Below, in pieces: positions 54,594 through 64,000 of a DNA stretch of 64,000 nt. The notes under the pieces are model-generated. The model had not been told where the DNA came from, did not search any database, and worked only from the letters and a program-made list of their open reading frames with translations. The translations under genes and the position numbers were made by a program. Source of the stretch: Longirhabdus pacifica (GTDB taxonomy: Bacteria > Bacillota > Bacilli > Paenibacillales > DSM-105158). Location: NCBI RefSeq assembly GCF_004115085.1, contig NZ_QXJP01000006.1, positions 124,001-188,000 on the forward strand, given 5' to 3'. Positions within the stretch are counted from its first letter, which is position 1, and each line of letters begins with the position of its first letter.

Positions 54594-56270
54594 TTAAGCT
54601 TCTTGATCATCTTTTGCCGGGTGAACTGCATCGTGCAGATGTTTCTCTAGTTCTTTCGTATGTTGTTCTTTCTCTTCTTCTGTCCACTGTAATACTTCTG
54701 CCATATGGTTAATTACTGCTGCTTTATGTTGATGTACCCACTGAATATCAAAAAATAAGGCACCCGTTCTTCGTATAAAAAAGTCTAATGGAGTACAAGT
54801 CATTTCTTCTTCCAAAGAATACTTTAACATGGCTCCTACTTCGTTTGGTAAGTTAAGTTCACAGTCAATTTTGTTGAGCAATTGGATGTTATCATATAGG
54901 TGATGAACATTAGAGCCATATCGATGTGTTAACATCTGTGCCGTTTCTTTACTTAAACGTAGCGCTACACCCTTCTCTATGTTTTCTTTGACGAAAGCAG
55001 GGAACTGTTTAGATCCACCTACATCACCGCCTGAAATTGGCATATTTTTTGTCGTACTCGGTGGATAATGTTGGCCACCGTTTTCTTGTATTTTCGTTGT
55101 AATAAGATTAATAATATTTTCAGCCATTTTTCGGTAACCCGTTAATTTACCTCCAGCAATGGATAGCAGACCAGAAGGAGATTCAAATATTTCATCTTTA
55201 CGTGAAATCTCAGAAGGATCTTTGCCATCTTCGTGGATAAGAGGCCTTAGTCCTGCCCAACTTGACTCCACGTCTTCTGCTTTTATTTTTATTTCTGGAA
55301 ACATAAAATCGATGGATTTGATGATATAATGCAAATCATCTTCCGTCATTCTCGGGTGTTCTATGTTATTAGTGTAGGTCGTATCTGTTGTACCAACGTA
55401 AGTTTTTCCATCACGTGGAATGGCAAACACCATTCTTTTGTCTGGTGTATCGAAATAAATGGCTTGTTTTAATGGGAATCTACTTTGATCAAAAACGAGG
55501 TGCACTCCTTTAGTTAAGTGCAAGGATTTACCCGTTCTTGATTTATCTTCTGTTCTTAATTCATCTACCCAAGGTCCAGCAGCATTAATGATATAGTGTG
55601 CATAGATGGCATATGTTTCATGTGTTAATTGATCTTTTACGTTAACACCGACAATTTTACTGTTTTCGTAAATGAAAGACTCAACTTTACTGTAGTTAAG
55701 TGCTTTTGCTCCACGTTTTACTGCTTCTTTCATGACTTCGATTGTGAGTCTGGCATCGTCAGTACGATATTCCACATAATATCCGGAACCCTTTAAGTCC
55801 TCTTTTTTTAGCAAACTTTCCTTCTCCATTGTTTCTTGCACAGACAGCATTTTTCTACGCTCTTCTTTTTTTACACCGGCAAGAAAATCATAAACTCGCA
55901 ATCCAATCGAAGTACTAAAAGGACCAAAGGTTCCGCCTTTATAGAAAGGAAGCAGCATCCATTCTGGTGTAGTAACGTGAGGACCATTCTCGTATACTAT
56001 GGCTCTTTCTTTTCCGACTTCTGCTACTAATTTGACTTCAAACTGTTTTAAATATCTTAATCCTCCATGAACGAGCTTAGTAGAACGGCTGGAAGTTCCT
56101 GCTGCAAAATCTTGCATATCCACTACTCCAATGTTCAGTCCTCTGGTTACGCCATCTAATGCAATGCCGGCTCCTGTAATGCCTCCTCCAATAACTAATA
56201 CATCAAGTTGATTCTCCTTTATATCAGAAATAATATCTTCTCTTTTTAAGCTGGAAAATTTGTTTTTCAT
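54594..56270 (-). CDS. glpD: Aerobic glycerol-3-phosphate dehydrogenase
   Basis: A 558-residue FAD enzyme that oxidises glycerol-3-phosphate to dihydroxyacetone phosphate and passes electrons to menaquinone at the membrane. The FAD-binding site VIGGGITGAGIALDGVTRG is at about 25-43, followed by DFAAGTSSRSTKLVHGGLRYL. ATG 56270 is preceded by GGAGGG at the right distance; 23 upstream codons lack a site. The leader at 56329-56390 contains a strong attenuator, the expected control point for GlpP. Confidence 0.95.
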   Translation of the reverse strand: MKNKFSSLKREDIISDIKENQLDVLVIGGGITGAGIALDGVTRGLNIGVVDMQDFAAGTSSRSTKLVHGGLRYLKQFEVKLVAEVGKERAIVYENGPHVTTPEWMLLPFYKGGTFGPFSTSIGLRVYDFLAGVKKEERRKMLSVQETMEKESLLKKEDLKGSGYYVEYRTDDARLTIEVMKEAVKRGAKALNYSKVESFIYENSKIVGVNVKDQLTHETYAIYAHYIINAAGPWVDELRTEDKSRTGKSLHLTKGVHLVFDQSRFPLKQAIYFDTPDKRMVFAIPRDGKTYVGTTDTTYTNNIEHPRMTEDDLHYIIKSIDFMFPEIKIKAEDVESSWAGLRPLIHEDGKDPSEISRKDEIFESPSGLLSIAGGKLTGYRKMAENIINLITTKIQENGGQHYPPSTTKNMPISGGDVGGSKQFPAFVKENIEKGVALRLSKETAQMLTHRYGSNVHHLYDNIQLLNKIDCELNLPNEVGAMLKYSLEEEMTCTPLDFFIRRTGALFFDIQWVHQHKAAVINHMAEVLQWTEEEKEQHTKELEKHLHDAVHPAKDDQEA

Positions 56271-56328
56271 TCCGATTCCCTCCATGGTATGTGTAGAAAA
56301 CATTTTGAATAGGGTAAAAATCATAAAA

Positions 56329-56390
56329 AAAGAGACCAACGAATACCTCTTAAATAGTTTAAAAGGTATCGTGGTCTCTCCAATGTCTCC
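56329..56390 (-). promoter_or_regulatory. glpD leader attenuator with GlpP-type motif
   Basis: On the minus strand a terminator stem formed by 56378-56363 and 56351-56332 (GAGACC ... GGTCTC) is followed by TTTTTTT. Just 5' of it, overlapping its first bases, is GGAGACATTGGAGA (56390-56377), shared with the glpF leader. Confidence 0.75.
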
Positions 56391-56565
56391 ACCAATATAT
56401 TATATTGTTCATTGTATTGTAACGTTGATATGAAGATGAATTAAAATTTAAAACTTCGTCACATAAGTTAAATTTATCGTAACACATACAGTATAACGAA
56501 ACAATCATTATTTTTTAATAATAAGTACAAGTTATGAACTATGCTTTAAAGTTGCAAACTGGAGA

Positions 56566-58059
<1,494 letters not shown>

Positions 58060-58151
58060 TCATTTCTCCTCTATTCTGTTTTTTTTAGTTTAAACGTTTT
58101 TTTCTTAGATTTCATGCTTATTTGAATTTTTTATCATATTAATGTATAAAA

Positions 58152-58970
58152 TTAAGCGCTAATAGATGATGAAGTGCTACTGGTCTTATCTTGAAGAAAG
58201 GATGCAATCGTGATGAGAGCAATGACCGCAGTTAAAGCCCAGAAAACCCAACTGATTGATGATTTTTCAAATACAATTTGATAAAATAATCCGCCATAAG
58301 TTCCACCGATGATAGGACCTAGTATAGGGATCCATGCATAACTCCAGTTCGAACCGCCTTTACCTCTTATAGGTAGTACAAAGTGTGCAATTCTCGGTCC
58401 TAAATCACGAGCAGGATTAATTGCATACCCTGTTGTTCCGCCTAAAGAAAGACCGATAGCCACGATAAGGAACCCGACAATTAATGGATTAAGTCCTTCC
58501 GTAAATTCATTTGCTCCAATGAATAGAAGTGCTAGTACTAGAATGAAAGTACCGAATATTTCACTGAATAAATTTGCTGGTGTATTTTTAATAGCTGGAC
58601 CAGTAGAAAAAACTCCAAGCTTAGCGCCAGGATCTTCTGTCTTTCCCCAGTGAGGTAAATACTGCAAATATACGAGCGCTGCACCAAGAAATGCTCCTAA
58701 CATTTGCGCGGTAATATAACTAGCTACATTTTCCCATTCAAAGGCTCCAACCGTTGCCATTCCTATTGTTACTGCTGGATTTAAATGTGCTCCACTAATT
58801 TCACCTACCGCGTATACCCCCATGGCAACGGCAAAACCCCAACCAAATGCAATAACGATCCAGCCGCCATTTTGTGCGTACGAGTCTTTTAATGTAACAG
58901 CTGCACAAACCCCTCCACCAAAAACGATTAAAATCATGGTTCCGATCACTTCACCCCAAAATGCTGACAT
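58152..58970 (-). CDS. glpF: Glycerol uptake facilitator (aquaglyceroporin)
   Basis: A 272-residue channel of the MIP family, with six membrane segments and the two NPA motifs GAHLNPAVTIG and GYAINPARDLGPR (the Asp after the second NPA is the mark of glycerol channels). AAGGAG precedes the ATG. It heads glpF-glpK. Its leader contains an attenuator with the motif shared with glpD, and its promoter overlaps a cre site. Confidence 0.96.
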   Translation of the reverse strand: MSAFWGEVIGTMILIVFGGGVCAAVTLKDSYAQNGGWIVIAFGWGFAVAMGVYAVGEISGAHLNPAVTIGMATVGAFEWENVASYITAQMLGAFLGAALVYLQYLPHWGKTEDPGAKLGVFSTGPAIKNTPANLFSEIFGTFILVLALLFIGANEFTEGLNPLIVGFLIVAIGLSLGGTTGYAINPARDLGPRIAHFVLPIRGKGGSNWSYAWIPILGPIIGGTYGGLFYQIVFEKSSISWVFWALTAVIALITIASFLQDKTSSTSSSISA

Positions 58971-59011
58971 ACAACCAACTCCTTATGTATTTTTTAGGTA
59001 TGTAAGGAAAT

Positions 59012-59081
59012 AAAAAAATCCACTGCAAACTTAACCTTAGTCTTTCAACTAAGTGAAAAGTGCGTGGATCTCCATGTCTCC
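59012..59081 (-). promoter_or_regulatory. glpF leader attenuator with GlpP-type motif
   Basis: On the minus strand ATCCACGCACTT (59069-59058) pairs with AAGTTTGCAGTGGAT (59033-59019), followed by seven T. GGAGACATGGAGA (59081-59069) precedes it, nearly identical to the glpD motif. Confidence 0.75.
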
Positions 59082-59106
59082 GTCACATTTATGAACTTTT
59101 GTTAAC

Positions 59107-59135
59107 ATTATAGAAGCATATGAAAGCGCTGTCAA
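59107..59135 (-). promoter_or_regulatory. glpF promoter with overlapping cre
   Basis: On the minus strand TTGACA (59135-59130), 17 bases, TATAAT (59112-59107), a perfect consensus. The cre TGACAGCGCTTTCA (59134-59121, 13 of 14) covers the -35 box and spacer. Confidence 0.85.
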
Positions 59136-59187
59136 TTGTTTTTTGAAATATATGATGACAATGTGATTACAATTTTACGCTATATGT

Positions 59188-59219
59188 GAAAAAAACGATC
59201 ACAAATATAAGTGATCGCT
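59188..59219 (-). terminator. Terminator of glpP
   Basis: GCGATCAC (59218-59211) pairs with GTGATCG (59202-59196) on the minus strand, followed by TTTTTTT. Confidence 0.8.
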
Positions 59220-59239
59220 TTCGTTTTTTATTTATATTT

Positions 59240-59791
59240 TCAACTATTTTTATTCCATAATTCTTTTCTGGAAGTAGTGACGGCCACGGCTCCTGCTTGA
59301 ATCGCTTCATCCACTTCTTGTTCTTTTCTTATAAAACCACCAGCTATGATAGGGATTTTAGTTTCTTCATATATTTCTTTTATGATATGCGGCATGACTC
59401 CTGGCAGGACTTCAATGAAATCAGGTTTTGTTTTATCCAATAACTCATAACTTTTCGTTAGCGCACTACTATCTAACAAAAATAATCGTTGGATGGCAAT
59501 GAGGCCTTTTTTCTTTGCTCTAATAATGACATTCGCTCTCGTAGAAATTAATCCATGAGGTTTAATTTCTTGGCATATGTAGTCTGTAGCATATTCATCA
59601 TTTTTAAGTCCCTGTATCAAGTCCATATGTATATACATTTTCTTTCTGTTTTTTTTTGCATTCAGAACAATGTTTTTGACGTTTCCAATATGACTATCTA
59701 ATAACACAATATGTTCATAGTCACTTTCCATTAGTTTATCAAAGTATTTCATTTTTCTAATTGCAGGTAGTACGGTTTGATTGTTAAACAT
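59240..59791 (-). CDS. glpP: Glycerol uptake operon antiterminator
   Basis: A 183-residue RNA-binding antiterminator. In B. subtilis GlpP with glycerol-3-phosphate lets polymerase pass the leader terminators of glpFK and glpD. The protein has a TIM-barrel-like fold with HMDLIQGL, GLISTRAN, VLPGVMPHII and AGGFIRKEQEV. AAGGTGAAC precedes the ATG. It is transcribed separately from glpF (its own terminator follows), and both expected target leaders are present in this window. Confidence 0.95.
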   Translation of the reverse strand: MFNNQTVLPAIRKMKYFDKLMESDYEHIVLLDSHIGNVKNIVLNAKKNRKKMYIHMDLIQGLKNDEYATDYICQEIKPHGLISTRANVIIRAKKKGLIAIQRLFLLDSSALTKSYELLDKTKPDFIEVLPGVMPHIIKEIYEETKIPIIAGGFIRKEQEVDEAIQAGAVAVTTSRKELWNKNS

Positions 59792-59834
59792 GAATGTTCA
59801 CCTTCTTCAATTTGTCTTTGCTTGTTATTGATTC

Positions 59835-59849
59835 ATTACCTGAGGTAAT
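59835..59849. promoter_or_regulatory. Perfect 15-bp palindrome upstream of glpP
   Basis: ATTACCTGAGGTAAT is a perfect palindrome around its central base, 44 bases before the glpP start. I do not recognise the binding protein. The rest of 59792-60044 holds no gene. Confidence 0.5.
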
Positions 59850-60044
59850 ACGTTAAAGCTTTCAATTTAAATAGTATACCATGTCATTATTATAGTCAGT
59901 ATGCAATAAGCGTACTTTTTATAACGATGGAATAAAAGTAATATTCAACCGCAATATAAGTTGTACTAGACTCTCAAATATAAACATAATATGTATAAAA
60001 TATGACACACATGGAGATTCTCGAAGTATGAGGGAGGATAAATA

Positions 60045-60626
60045 ATGATAAAATCTTCATTTTCAAAACTTTCAAAATTTGTAAGTGGTGTTTCTATGCT
60101 CGCAACTTCACTTTGGGTAGATTATGGTGATCATTTAGATATTATATTAACAACAGAGCAAGAGATACAAACAGAACATAGTATATTACTAGAGAGTTCT
60201 GTAAATAAAAACATACAAGAGATGACAGATACTGAACTAGCAGCAACGTATGAAGCAATAGAAGTAACGGCAACTGGTTATTTCGCTGGGAAAGAATCTA
60301 CTGGCAAGGAGCCAGGACATCCAGCTTACGGCATTACTTATTCTGGGGTGCAAGTGAAACGAGATGTTGTTTCGACTATAGCTGCAGATCTTTCCGTTTT
60401 TCCATTGGGAACTATACTATGGATTCCTGATTATGGGTATGGAGTCGTTGCGGATATTGGATCAGCCATTAAAGGAAATAAAATAGATTTGTATTTTAAT
60501 ACAAAAGATGACGTTTTTAGCCAGTGGGGCATTAAAACGTTAAAGGTATACATCATTGAGGAAGGAAATGGTAGTTTAACAGAGGAATCCTACCAAAATA
60601 TTCTACAATGGTACGTAGAAAACTAA
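60045..60626 (+). CDS. 3D-domain protein, YuiC type
   Basis: A 193-residue protein with the 3D (Asp-Asp-Asp) domain at about 77-178: [20 protein letters not shown], then [33 protein letters not shown] and the closing [10 protein letters not shown]. This domain has the MltA barrel fold of lytic transglycosylases; YuiC of B. subtilis is such a muralytic enzyme. The N-terminus is weakly hydrophobic and may act as a signal or anchor. GGGAGG precedes the ATG. It stands alone. Confidence 0.82.
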   Translation: MIKSSFSKLSKFVSGVSMLATSLWVDYGDHLDIILTTEQEIQTEHSILLESSVNKNIQEMTDTELAATYEAIEVTATGYFAGKESTGKEPGHPAYGITYSGVQVKRDVVSTIAADLSVFPLGTILWIPDYGYGVVADIGSAIKGNKIDLYFNTKDDVFSQWGIKTLKVYIIEEGNGSLTEESYQNILQWYVEN

Positions 60627-60773
60627 ATATATTTTTTACAATCAATTCCCAATCTTTCTTATATTGTTGGACTAAATGTGATACAATAAAAAAGTAACTA
60701 CTAGTAAACATTGGTTAAATAATATGTTAAAAGACTGTGTTCTGATAACCTTTATTTTGGGAGATTAGGTAGT

Positions 60774-61274
60774 ATGTTGAATAGTACAGCTCTTTTTCAA
60801 AATGATAAAGAACAATTTTTAATGCATCTTTATCAACAAATGTTTTATGTCGCTTACTCCAAAATCCGAAATAAAAACGACGCTTTAGATGTCGTTCAAG
60901 AAGCATGGATTAAAATATTAAACAAGATTGATACGTTAAAAGATGAAGAGAAATTAGTCGCTTGGGCAAAATCAATTACTTATCATACAGCATTGAATAT
61001 GCTGAAAAAGAAGGCGCGCGAGCGCGAGCAGTCTGATCTAATAGATTTGTCTTATACAATAAGCAGTAACAACTCTATTGAAGATCAAGTCATTGCTTAT
61101 GTAGTAAAGGAAAGTTTCGTCACGTTCGGTGAAGAAACAGAACGGATGATGACGTATCGTTATATTGATGGATATAAAAGCCGTGAAATTGCAGAAATGA
61201 TGAATATTCCTGAGGGAACGGTAAAAGCTAGATTAAGCAGAGGTAGAACCAAGCTTAGAAAGATGTTTGACTAA
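60774..61274 (+). CDS. ECF-type RNA polymerase sigma factor
   Basis: A 166-residue sigma-70-family protein with only regions 2 and 4. Region 2 shows DALDVVQEAWIKILNKI and WAKSITYHTALNMLKKK. Region 4 shows YRYIDGYKSREIAEMMNIPE followed by GTVKARLSRGRTKLRK. No anti-sigma gene follows; the next gene is a spore protein with its own sigma-G-like promoter. No ECF-style autoregulatory promoter is evident upstream. The start ATG has GGGAG and AGGTAG upstream. Its stimulus and regulon are unknown. Confidence 0.88.
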   Translation: MLNSTALFQNDKEQFLMHLYQQMFYVAYSKIRNKNDALDVVQEAWIKILNKIDTLKDEEKLVAWAKSITYHTALNMLKKKAREREQSDLIDLSYTISSNNSIEDQVIAYVVKESFVTFGEETERMMTYRYIDGYKSREIAEMMNIPEGTVKARLSRGRTKLRKMFD

Positions 61275-61355
61275 TTTTATTGTCTTGATGTTTTTTACCT
61301 GATTTTATGTTGTTATAGCAATGGGCCTTGAGATTGTTCCTTGTCTTGCATGTTT

Positions 61356-61386
61356 TGCATAAAAAATCTCTTTCTTCGACATAATA
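61356..61386 (+). promoter_or_regulatory. Candidate sigma-G (forespore) promoter
   Basis: TGCATA (61356-61361), 18 bases, CATAATA (61380-61386), close to the sigma-G pattern TGMATA-N(17-18)-CATNMTA. It lies 46 bases before a gamma-type SASP gene. Confidence 0.7.
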
Positions 61387-61432
61387 TTGTATGGGTTATA
61401 ACAACCTTACGGTCGGTAGGAGGTGATAGGAC

Positions 61433-61579
61433 ATGGCTAAAAACAAAAAGCAAGGTCAAAACATGGGTCAAAACATGGGCCAAAATCAGCAACAATATGA
61501 AGTTGAATTTGCAGAAGAAAATGCTGCAAATAATAATAAACAAGCAGGTAATTATCAATCTGAGGAAATGGAAAAATAA
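61433..61579 (+). CDS. Gamma-type small acid-soluble spore protein (48 residues)
   Basis: A 48-residue protein rich in Gln and Asn, with two MGQN repeats at residues 11-18 and the gamma-SASP hallmark Q-x-EFA-x-E (QYEVEFAEENAA, 21-32), matching the GQFGTEFASET repeat of SspE in reduced, single-copy form. Such proteins are amino-acid stores in the spore core, degraded by GPR protease on germination. AGGAGGTGATAGG precedes the ATG, and a good sigma-G promoter lies upstream. It is shorter than B. subtilis SspE, which has two repeats. Confidence 0.8.
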   Translation: MAKNKKQGQNMGQNMGQNQQQYEVEFAEENAANNNKQAGNYQSEEMEK

Positions 61580-61650
61580 ACGATTACAGGAAGGCAAGAT
61601 GATGGTTTTTCGTCGTCTTGTCTTTTTCTATATTGGAAAGGAGCAAGGGT

Positions 61651-62073
61651 ATGATTACACTTCCATCTTCATTAGAAGAAACAGAGCACATGCATCATGA
61701 GCTTTACGAACAATTGCATCCATTACTGTTTACAATGGGAGGGAACTGGGATTACCATCATGGTAGCTTTGACAAACCTCTAGATGATAAGCATATGGTA
61801 TGGCTCCGCATTCCTTTTGAAACGATAGCGGGAAAAATAGATGGAGAAAAGCAAAATCAGACAACGATGATTAAGGTGGGAACACCTTATCTTTTAAAGC
61901 ATATTTATAATGAAGGTCTGGATCCTGAAGCCAAAGCATATATATATGGAGCATTAATAGATCAATTTCAGACGCCTATTGATGTGGATGCCGAAATAGA
62001 ACAACATTGGCTGGACAAGGGAAAATCTTCACTGCAAGAAGTTGAACGTGTCGTATTGGTGAATAAGGAGTAG
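61651..62073 (+). CDS. YugN-like family protein
   Basis: A 140-residue protein of the YugN-like family: MITLPSSLEETEHMHHEL at the start, GGNWDYHHGSFDKPLD, VWLRIPFET and a C-terminal region with YGALIDQFQTPID. The function is unknown. I chose ATG 61651, which has AAAGGAGC before it; a start 11 codons earlier has no site and breaks the family's N-terminus. It is 71 bases behind the SASP gene. Confidence 0.82.
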   Translation: MITLPSSLEETEHMHHELYEQLHPLLFTMGGNWDYHHGSFDKPLDDKHMVWLRIPFETIAGKIDGEKQNQTTMIKVGTPYLLKHIYNEGLDPEAKAYIYGALIDQFQTPIDVDAEIEQHWLDKGKSSLQEVERVVLVNKE

Positions 62074-62172
62074 GTGATGAAAGTCCTGAAAATTAACTCC
62101 TTTTTTATCTCATATTAATGTATTTTTAATGTTTACCGTGCATGATAAATGTATATAAAGGAGGAGTTAGTG

Positions 62173-63828
62173 ATGGACGATATGTTTGATAAAGAAAAAA
62201 ATCAAAACGTAGATAATGAAAAAAACGAAAAAAACCATAACATGCAAGAAAACAAATCGAATACGCAAGAAGATCAATCTAACTTGCAGCAACATGAACA
62301 TTCAAAAATAGATGCTCACCAACAAGATGAAAATGAAAAGAGTCATCTTGATCCATTAGAAGATAAAAAGAGTGAAAGTACACTTCAAAGCGAACAGGAT
62401 GAAATGACTTCATCATACTATTATGCTAGCGGTTCATTTCGCGAAACGACTTCGCAATTTCATGGTGAACTCCATAAAAATGACGAGCAGCATGCATCAT
62501 CTTCTGGTGAGAGTGAAAAAGTCATGGAACCAAATTCTGATAATACTATTTCTATCTATCCAACATCACCTAAAACGGATACGGATGTGAATAAAGTAAC
62601 AGGTCATTATACTTATCAAAAGAAACCGAGATCTAGTTTTAAAAGCATGTTTGCTTCTTTTATGGTGGGTGTTCTAGTAGTAGGGACGTTAATGTTCTCA
62701 GCTGACTACTTTAACTGGTTCACGAATAGTACAAACCAATCCATCAACTATAGTAATTCAACTACAGGAAATAGTAGCAGTCCCATTAGTACGGCTGCTT
62801 TTAATCCATTTGCTGATGAAAACACGATAGCAAACATTGTGGATCAAACATCACAATCAGTGGTGAAAATTGAAACATATGCGCAGCAAAGTAACTCTAA
62901 TTTGCGAAGTCGTGATGATATATTTAATTATTTTTTCGGTAACAATGATGGACAGTCTGATAACAACAGTTCAGACTATGTGCAGACAGGATTAGGATCA
63001 GGATTTATTTTCGATGCAGAAGGATATATACTAACGAATCAGCACGTGATTGATGGTGCTGAAAATATCGTTGTTAAGATAGATGGATATGCAGAACCAT
63101 TTGAAGCCGAGTTGCTAGGTTCGGATTTTGACTTGGATCTTGCTGTATTGAAAATACAAGGAGATGAACCATTCCCAATGTTAACTTTTGGCGATTCCGA
63201 TGCATTACGCGTTGGGGAGTGGGTAACCGCAATTGGAAATCCAGTTGGGTTTGACCACACGGTAAGCGTGGGTGTAATCAGCGCGAAAGAGCGGGAAATT
63301 AATATAGGTAGTTTAGACGGTGCACCTAGAAATTATGAGCATTTATTGCAAACAGATGCTTCTATTAATCCTGGTAATTCTGGAGGGCCACTTCTAAACT
63401 TAAATGGTGAAGTCATTGGAGTCAATACTGCAGTTAGTACAGAAGCGCAAGGTATTGGATTTGCTATTTCCTCTAACATTATTCTGGACGTGATTGAGCC
63501 ATTAAAAAATAATGAGACGATCGCAAGACCATATATTGGCGTATATTTATCAGATGTGGAGGAAAAAGATCTCAGTACGCTTGGATTAGAAAGTACAGAA
63601 GGAACTTATATTACTCAAATTATGCAAAATACGCCTGCAAGTAAAGCGGGGCTACAAGCTGGAGATTTCGTTATTGAAGTGAACGGAAACAAAATTGAGA
63701 ACACTGAACAATTTGTCGATACGATCGGTGACTTGCAAATTGGTGCAAAAACAAATTTAGTTGTACTCCGTGATGGCAATGAATATGATGTTATCGTGAT
63801 TATTGGAGATAAGAGCGAATATCAGTAA
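62173..63828 (+). CDS. HtrA/DegP-type membrane serine protease
   Basis: A 551-residue membrane-anchored quality-control protease of the HtrA family (HtrA, HtrB and YyxA in B. subtilis). Residues 1-150 are a long, highly charged, Gln/Asn/Asp-rich cytoplasmic tail. One membrane segment is at about 155-175. The trypsin-like domain has H291 (TNQHVIDG), D322 (DLDLAVLKI) and S403 (NPGNSGGPL). A PDZ domain follows at about 455-545 (ASKAGLQAGDFVIEVNG). ATG 62173 has AAAGGAGGAG before it; the ATG at 62149 overlaps no site. Which of the three B. subtilis paralogues it matches cannot be settled by eye, and no clear CssR box was found upstream. Confidence 0.93.
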   Translation: MDDMFDKEKNQNVDNEKNEKNHNMQENKSNTQEDQSNLQQHEHSKIDAHQQDENEKSHLDPLEDKKSESTLQSEQDEMTSSYYYASGSFRETTSQFHGELHKNDEQHASSSGESEKVMEPNSDNTISIYPTSPKTDTDVNKVTGHYTYQKKPRSSFKSMFASFMVGVLVVGTLMFSADYFNWFTNSTNQSINYSNSTTGNSSSPISTAAFNPFADENTIANIVDQTSQSVVKIETYAQQSNSNLRSRDDIFNYFFGNNDGQSDNNSSDYVQTGLGSGFIFDAEGYILTNQHVIDGAENIVVKIDGYAEPFEAELLGSDFDLDLAVLKIQGDEPFPMLTFGDSDALRVGEWVTAIGNPVGFDHTVSVGVISAKEREINIGSLDGAPRNYEHLLQTDASINPGNSGGPLLNLNGEVIGVNTAVSTEAQGIGFAISSNIILDVIEPLKNNETIARPYIGVYLSDVEEKDLSTLGLESTEGTYITQIMQNTPASKAGLQAGDFVIEVNGNKIENTEQFVDTIGDLQIGAKTNLVVLRDGNEYDVIVIIGDKSEYQ

Positions 63829-63845
63829 TATCTTTGATTATCCTT

Positions 63846-63874
63846 TTGCAAACACAACCTCATGTGTATATAAT
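63846..63874 (+). promoter_or_regulatory. Promoter of a gene beyond the window end
   Basis: TTGCAA (63846-63851), 17 bases, TATAAT (63869-63874). The remaining 126 bases contain no convincing start codon with a ribosome binding site. Confidence 0.65.
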
Positions 63875-64000
63875 AAAGACAGTAGAGATGAGTTGAGATG
63901 AGATACGATTAGGAAAGCATAGTGTGGAATGACTTGATTGTATGATGGAAGTTGTATTTGGAAGGTTTAGTATTCTACATGAATAAGTACAATATGATGG

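Overview
The window comes from a low-GC, endospore-forming member of the Bacillaceae, probably an alkaliphile or halophile. The evidence is strong AGGAGG-type ribosome binding sites, T-box and S-box leaders, CcpA cre sites, spore genes (ytxC, a gamma-type SASP with a sigma-G promoter, a YheC/D-type ATP-grasp protein), gene orders known from Bacillus (glpP-glpF-glpK-glpD, ytxC near thrS), and very acidic secreted proteins. I cannot name a species from the sequence alone. I see no rRNA, tRNA, CRISPR array, prophage or transposase gene.

Layout. 1-4.4 kb: the end of a secreted nucleotidase with a LysM tail, a DoxX membrane protein and a small gene remnant. 4.5-11.3 kb: a plus-strand operon for sugar transfer outside the membrane (GT39 transferase, GT2 polyprenyl-phosphate glycosyltransferase, GtrA flippase, UDP-glucose pyrophosphorylase) ending in a two-component system. 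11.3-18.7 kb: a MarR regulator and metallo-beta-lactamase-fold protein with visible operators, a T-box-controlled type-2 isoleucyl-tRNA synthetase, a P-loop kinase-like protein, an acetyltransferase and an orphan membrane protein.

18.8-32 kb is a starch and pullulan locus: two tandemly duplicated liquefying alpha-amylases with two and three CBM25 modules, a 1965-residue pullulanase-amylase fusion and a small esterase. All three large enzymes have cre sites at their promoters, so glucose repression through CcpA is the obvious control. 32-39.3 kb: an EamA permease divergent from a MocR regulator with a three-copy operator, mgtE, dps, and metA-metI behind a SAM riboswitch. 39.5-43.9 kb: ATP-grasp protein, lipoprotein and a second two-component system. 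44-49.1 kb: a PLP decarboxylase, a second secreted nucleotidase, and mqnC, which implies menaquinone synthesis by the futalosine route.

49.4-54.1 kb: ytxC, a mannonate-dehydratase-like protein that has lost every expected metal ligand, and thrS behind a T-box. 54.6-59.8 kb: the glycerol regulon with two attenuator leaders sharing a short motif, the likely target of the antiterminator GlpP. 60-64 kb: a YuiC-like 3D protein, an ECF-type sigma factor, a 48-residue gamma-type SASP, YugN and an HtrA-type protease.

The items most worth following up are: (1) the UxuA-like pseudoenzyme at 50623-51666; (2) an interspersed two-part hairpin repeat found at four sites, which supplies the stop codon of a gene at two of them; (3) the shared leader design of the duplicated amylases, with a 5'-proximal Shine-Dalgarno sequence unconnected to the coding region; and (4) compact regulatory sites (MarR palindromes, MocR direct repeats, GlpP motif) that can be read straight from the sequence.
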